Assembly (NCBI GenBank): GCA_003509305.1
Contig: DOMU01000063.1
Location: forward strand, 1-14,372
Direction of reading: 5' to 3'
From: Desulfobulbaceae bacterium
GTDB lineage: Bacteria; Desulfobacterota; Desulfobulbia; Desulfobulbales; Desulfocapsaceae
DNA length: 14,372 nucleotides
The position numbers were made by a program, and so were the translations under genes. Below the pieces are notes generated by a model. The model was not told the DNA's origin. It saw nothing but the letters and a program-made list of their open reading frames with translations, and did not search any database. Shown piece by piece: positions 10,657-14,372 of this stretch (within the stretch, counting starts at the first letter, position 1; each line of letters begins with the position of its first letter).

Positions 10657-11339
10657 CTCCTTTCAGCCAGGTTGGAGATATTTCTCAAAAGAATGACGCG
10701 GCCCCGTACTTCGATCAGGCCTTCTTCCGTCATTTTGGCGAAAATCCGCGATAAAGTTTCCGGGGTGGTGCCGAGCAGACTGGCCAGTTGTCCCTTGGAA
10801 ATATCCAGGCGCACCTGGGCGCGGTTCTCCTGCTCTTCCGACAGATAGAGTAAATATGATGCCAGGCGGGAAGGGACTTCTTTCAAGGAAAGGTTTTCGA
10901 TCTGGTCGGCAAAGCGGCGTAAGCGCAGCGCCATCAACGCCAGAAGATTGATGGCGATGGCGCTGTCGGCGAGAAGCCTGGTAAATTCACGGCGGGGAAA
11001 ATACAGCAGGCGGCTGGCGGCGAGCGTTTCGGCGTTGGCCGGAAAAGGCCAGCCTCGGAACACCGCCACCTCGCCGAAGGGTTCGCCGGGGCCGAAGATA
11101 TGGAGGATATGTTCTTTGCCGCCGGGTGACAGCTTAAAAATTTTGACCTTGCCGTCGGCGACCAGATAAAACCCGGCGCCGTCGTCACCCTCGGCAAAGA
11201 TGCTTTCGCCGCGCTCGTAACGTTTTTCGACGGCGATGGCCGCGACCACCGCCAGTTGCTCCGGTGGCAGGCCGTCAAAGAGCGGCGAAGCGGCGAGTAC
11301 ATCGATTGTTGTCAGGTTTCTCAGCAAACGCGGCTTCAT
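10653..11339 (-). CDS. Crp/Fnr-family transcriptional regulator
   Basis: The 228-aa protein has a cyclic-nucleotide-binding-type beta-roll (about 20-125, with the GESIFAEGD, FGPGEPFGEVAVF and ADGKVKIFKL segments), a dimerisation helix (about 126-155) and a Crp-type helix-turn-helix (about 155-222). The recognition helix is TTPETLSRIF (191-200). It has no cysteine, so it does not carry an Fnr iron-sulfur cluster; the effector is unknown. The ATG at 11339 has GGAGG six bases upstream. It lies 31 bp after the SNF2 gene and probably shares its transcript. Whether it controls the cas operon that starts 266 bp further on cannot be told from sequence. Confidence 0.92.
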   Translation of the reverse strand: MKPRLLRNLTTIDVLAASPLFDGLPPEQLAVVAAIAVEKRYERGESIFAEGDDGAGFYLVADGKVKIFKLSPGGKEHILHIFGPGEPFGEVAVFRGWPFPANAETLAASRLLYFPRREFTRLLADSAIAINLLALMALRLRRFADQIENLSLKEVPSRLASYLLYLSEEQENRAQVRLDISKGQLASLLGTTPETLSRIFAKMTEEGLIEVRGRVILLRNISNLAERR

Positions 11340-11370
11340 GGCATCCTCCGGTAAAAGTTGGCTGTGGCCA

Positions 11371-12822
11371 TCAGCCGGCGCGGATCAGGTCAAGCAGATC
11401 CTCCGAACTGAGGCGGGCGCTGAGGTCGCTGCCTTCAAGCAGGGTACCGGCCAGCTCTCGCTTGTCCTGGTGCAGTTTGACGATCTTCTCTTCGATGGTA
11501 TTTTTGCAAACCAGCCGGTAGATGGTGACTGGCCTGGTCTGGCCGATGCGGTGCGCCCGGTCCGAGGCCTGATCCTCAATGGCTGGGTTCCACCACGGAT
11601 CCATATGAATGACATAATCGGCGGCGGTCAGGTTCAGGCCAAGACCACCGGCCTTCAGGCTGATGAGAAAAACATCGCCGATGCCAGCCTGGAAATCATC
11701 GACCCGCTCTTTGCGCAGCTTGGCGCTGGTGGCGCCGTCAAGATACTGGTAACGCACGTCTTTTTCATCGAGCAGCTTGCGGATAATCTGCAAGTGGGAG
11801 ATGAACTGGCTGAAGACCAACACCTTGTGGCGGCCGGCAAGCAGATCATCCAGAGTCGAGGAGAAAAGCTCCAGTTTGGCACTGGGGATGGTCGAATTCG
11901 GGTCGATCAGGCGCGGGTTGCAGCAGGCTTGGCGCAGGCGCATGATTTCGGCCAGAATCTGCAAGGGCCGCCCCTTGGTGTCGCCGGAATTTTCCAGGGC
12001 GTCGATGGCCTGCTGGCGGATGGCCTCGTACAGGTGCGTTTCCTCTGGCCCCATCTCGACATCAAGCGTGACTTCCGTGCGTGAAGGCAGTTCTTCCAAG
12101 ACCTGCGATTTGATGCGGCGCAGGATAAAAGGACGGATCAGCTTCTTCAGCTTCAAACGGGCGTCACGGTCTTGGTAGCGCTCGATTGGCGTGGCGAAAC
12201 GCTCGTTGAAGCTGGTCAGGGTGCCGAGCAGGCCGGGGTTGATGAAGTGGAAGAGATTCCACAACTCGCCCAAATGATTTTCAATCGGCGTTCCGGTGGT
12301 GATCAGGCGGAAACGGCTTTTCAGGGCCATGGCCGCGCGCGAGCGTTTCGTCGCCGAATTTTTGATTGCCTGCGCCTCATCAAGGATCACCGTTTGCCAG
12401 TTGACGGTCGAAAGCAGTTCCTCTTCTTGTTGCAAAAGGGTGTAGGTGGTGATCAGCAGGTCGAAGGGGCCGAGCGCGGTGATTGCTTCCTTGCGGTCGC
12501 GGCCCAGCAGTTGCTGGATTTTCAAAGTCGGCGTGAAACGGTTGACTTCGGTCAGCCAGTTGGTGGAAACCGAGGTCGGCGTCACCACGAGCGATGGTCC
12601 GTCGCCAGCGTGCTGTAAAATGATGGCCAGCGACTGCACGGTCTTGCCAAGGCCCATGTCATCGGCCAGGCAACCGCCGACGCCCCAATGGGCCAGCCGC
12701 GCCAGCCAGTTATAGCCTTCACGCTGGTAATCGCGCAGGTCGGCGCGGAGCGTCGAAGGCAACTCCGGCATGTAGTGTTGCAGGGCGTCGATTTTCCGCA
12801 AATGCTCGCGCCAATCGGTCAT
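11371..12822 (-). CDS. SNF2-family helicase, C-terminal (ATPase) part of a frameshifted gene
   Basis: The 483-aa reading from ATG 12822 holds the whole SNF2 ATPase core: DDMGLGKTVQ (54-63), DEAQ (148-151), TGTPIEN (176-182), then LISLKAGGLGLNL and QASDRAHRIGQ in the second lobe. These enzymes use ATP to move along or remodel DNA-protein complexes. The bacterial single-gene form has its N-terminal half in the same frame. Here that half (12719-14372) is in another frame, because a 7-bp tandem duplication at 12814-12827 shifts it. Removing one copy joins the two as VQTETDWREHLRKIDAL. The ATG at 12822 has no clear ribosome-binding site, so the piece may not be made on its own. Confidence 0.9.
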   Translation of the reverse strand: MTDWREHLRKIDALQHYMPELPSTLRADLRDYQREGYNWLARLAHWGVGGCLADDMGLGKTVQSLAIILQHAGDGPSLVVTPTSVSTNWLTEVNRFTPTLKIQQLLGRDRKEAITALGPFDLLITTYTLLQQEEELLSTVNWQTVILDEAQAIKNSATKRSRAAMALKSRFRLITTGTPIENHLGELWNLFHFINPGLLGTLTSFNERFATPIERYQDRDARLKLKKLIRPFILRRIKSQVLEELPSRTEVTLDVEMGPEETHLYEAIRQQAIDALENSGDTKGRPLQILAEIMRLRQACCNPRLIDPNSTIPSAKLELFSSTLDDLLAGRHKVLVFSQFISHLQIIRKLLDEKDVRYQYLDGATSAKLRKERVDDFQAGIGDVFLISLKAGGLGLNLTAADYVIHMDPWWNPAIEDQASDRAHRIGQTRPVTIYRLVCKNTIEEKIVKLHQDKRELAGTLLEGSDLSARLSSEDLLDLIRAG

Positions 12823-14372
12823 CGGTCTCGGTCTGAACCTGGCTGACAAATTCCTCCATTGCGATGGCGGCCAGCGGATGTAAAAGCACCTCCTGGCTGT
12901 CTTTGCCGTCGCTTGCGCCATAGAAATTCAGCTCGTCGAGGCGCTTTCTGAATTCTTGAGTCAGGGCCAGATACTGGCCATCGGCCAATTCGACGAAACG
13001 GCCCGGCTGCTTTTTCACGCGGGCCAGCAGATCCTTCAGTTCAATGACTTTGCCCTGATCGAGGACAAGCCGCCCGCTCAAAGCGAACCAGCTTTGCCGG
13101 TTGGTGCGAATCTTCAGATTCAGGCCGGAGAGCGAAGCCCGGTGGCGGATTGACAACCGTTCGCCTTCCGGCCATTCGATCACTACCCGGTCGCGGATCC
13201 GCTGCAATTCATCGAGGACCTGCAAACAATCCGCCGGGTCTTCAAGCAACCATTCCCGCTCGCCGTCGTGCTCCATATCCATAGCCAGATCGAGCACCGA
13301 GCACAACTCTTCGACTTCTCTCGCCTTTTCCTCTTCGAGATGCAGGTCGCGGCGGGTTTGCAGCCGTTCGCCGCCAATCTCGGCCATGATGTGCTCCACT
13401 CCTTGTCCCGGTTTCAGATAGTGGCTGCCGCCGGGAAAAGGCCGGACAAACATCGAAAGCCGAAAGCCGCCGCCGAAGGGATGCAGGTGCATATAGATGG
13501 TTGAATCGGCCTCGACGGCGCGGATGGCCGCTTGCGATGTCCCGGTCGAGGCGATCACCGAATGCACGGTCATGAACGACGAGATGTTCCCGATGGCGGC
13601 CATCACCTGGTCGGCGGCGGCACGCGGCACCAAAAGGCCGTTTTTGCCGGTGATGGTGGCGATGTGGCGGTGTTTGTCGTTGATTTTGATGATGCGGAAA
13701 CGGCTTGGAGTTTCCTGGTGGATAACCAAATCGCCGTTGCCGATTGGCTGGGCGAAGCGGATGTGCAGATGGTCGCCGCGCTCTTCCACCAAGAGTTCCG
13801 GTTCGCCGCCGATAAATTCCACCGGCGTCATCGCCGTGGTGTCGAGAAAAAGATGGGGATGGCCGATCATCGCCGGCAACGCCTTATCAAGATCGAGGCG
13901 ATAGGTGAACGATTCACTATCGGCGCCCTGAATCTTTTCTATGGCCGCGACTATCCGACGGTCCTGCGGGCTGAGAAAAGGCAGGTGCCGCCCCTGCGTC
14001 AGCCGCTTCAGCGATAGAATCCGCCCCTTGCCCCATTCGCCGTGGGTTTTCCGCTGCTCCTTCGGAGTGATAACAAGTTCCCCCTGTTGCCGCTCGACGA
14101 TCCAGGCCAAGCGCGCCGATTCTCCTTGAAGTCCCGGCGGGTTGGGAGCGGCGTTCAGGTGAATCAGGGCTTCCAGGCCGCGTTTCCAGGATTCTTCCGG
14201 CGCCAGAATCGTCACGAGGGAAATGGCTGAGGTTTGATCCCGCAACTCACGCTCGCGGCGGTGGTACGTGCTGTCCTCTTCCTTCTGGGCGGCCAGGATG
14301 GCGGCGCATTGCAGGGCAATCAGGCGATAGCCGTTTTTGGCGGCGGTCTCGAGCCTGGCGACGATGATCTCT
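12719..14372 (-). CDS. SNF2-family helicase, N-terminal part, frameshifted and cut by the right edge
   Basis: This frame is open to the right edge, and codons before the TTG at 14245 still look like protein (HRRERELRDQTSAISL), so the gene begins outside the window. It covers the region that precedes the ATPase in bacterial SNF2 proteins, including RQSWFALSGRLVLDQGKVIELKDLL and FRKRLDELNFYGAS. True homology ends near 12828. The last 36 codons or so (RLARAFAENRRPATLHAG and on) are out-of-frame reading of the helicase start and end at a stop at 12719. The cause is the tandem duplication described separately. Either the gene is a recent pseudogene or the assembly is wrong at this site. Confidence 0.85.
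   Translation of the reverse strand, partial: EIIVARLETAAKNGYRLIALQCAAILAAQKEEDSTYHRRERELRDQTSAISLVTILAPEESWKRGLEALIHLNAAPNPPGLQGESARLAWIVERQQGELVITPKEQRKTHGEWGKGRILSLKRLTQGRHLPFLSPQDRRIVAAIEKIQGADSESFTYRLDLDKALPAMIGHPHLFLDTTAMTPVEFIGGEPELLVEERGDHLHIRFAQPIGNGDLVIHQETPSRFRIIKINDKHRHIATITGKNGLLVPRAAADQVMAAIGNISSFMTVHSVIASTGTSQAAIRAVEADSTIYMHLHPFGGGFRLSMFVRPFPGGSHYLKPGQGVEHIMAEIGGERLQTRRDLHLEEEKAREVEELCSVLDLAMDMEHDGEREWLLEDPADCLQVLDELQRIRDRVVIEWPEGERLSIRHRASLSGLNLKIRTNRQSWFALSGRLVLDQGKVIELKDLLARVKKQPGRFVELADGQYLALTQEFRKRLDELNFYGASDGKDSQEVLLHPLAAIAMEEFVSQVQTETDDRLARAFAENRRPATLHAGVAFDAPRRPARLPA
12814..12827 (-). repeat. 7-bp tandem duplication causing the SNF2 frameshift
   Basis: The minus strand reads GACCGATGACCGAT, two perfect copies of GACCGAT. 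Seven bases are not a multiple of three, so the extra copy shifts the frame by one. One copy gives GAG ACC GAT TGG CGC, which joins the two SNF2 halves exactly. Confidence 0.9.

Noticed and set aside
11236..12084. 282-codon plus-strand ORF opposite crp and SNF2
   Set aside because: It spans two confirmed minus-strand genes and has a composition typical of antisense frames in GC-rich DNA.

Overview
The window looks like an accessory region of a Gram-negative, probably proteobacterial or Desulfuromonadota-like chromosome. I infer this from the GC-rich SNF2 and Crp/Fnr genes and cannot name a species. All convincing genes are on the minus strand, so the reading order runs from high to low coordinates.

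Right part (14372 to 10653): a SNF2-family helicase that runs off the right edge and is frameshifted by a perfect 7-bp tandem duplication. A Crp/Fnr-family regulator without cysteines follows closely. A 266-bp gap (10387-10652) holds a possible 37-codon gene remnant and a candidate cas3 promoter.

Middle part (10386 to 3533): a GC-rich type I-C CRISPR-Cas operon, cas3 - gap - cas5c - cas8c (with an internal cas11c start) - cas7c. Where cas4-cas1-cas2 usually follow there is a two-gene nucleotidyltransferase cassette: a 98-aa partner and an AbiEii/DUF1814-type nucleotidyltransferase. From cas5c to the next cas3, every junction is a 4-nt ATGA or GTGA overlap, so the cassette is built into the operon.

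Left part (3536 to 1): a second, diverged and visibly more AT-rich type I-C set, cas3 - cas5c - cas8c (cut by the left edge). Base composition changes near 3650, inside the 3' end of the nucleotidyltransferase gene. This suggests two I-C loci were joined there. No adaptation gene (cas4, cas1, cas2) and no normal CRISPR array is in the window.

The most unusual part is the 333-bp cas3-cas5c gap (7771-8103). It holds three I-C repeat derivatives in the sense of transcription: an 11-nt piece equal to the crRNA 5' handle, a nearly complete repeat 21 nt downstream, and a degenerate repeat whose 3' end forms the cas5c ribosome-binding site. The 21-nt pseudo-spacer partly matches a site preceded by TTC, the I-C PAM, just upstream of a 63-codon ORF that begins with several AGA/CGA codons. 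The layout resembles the CreTA (CRISPR-regulated toxin-antitoxin) and CreR (cas-autorepressing mini-CRISPR RNA) modules known from other subtypes. A small guide RNA may therefore lead the I-C Cascade to repress its own operon or a small toxin.
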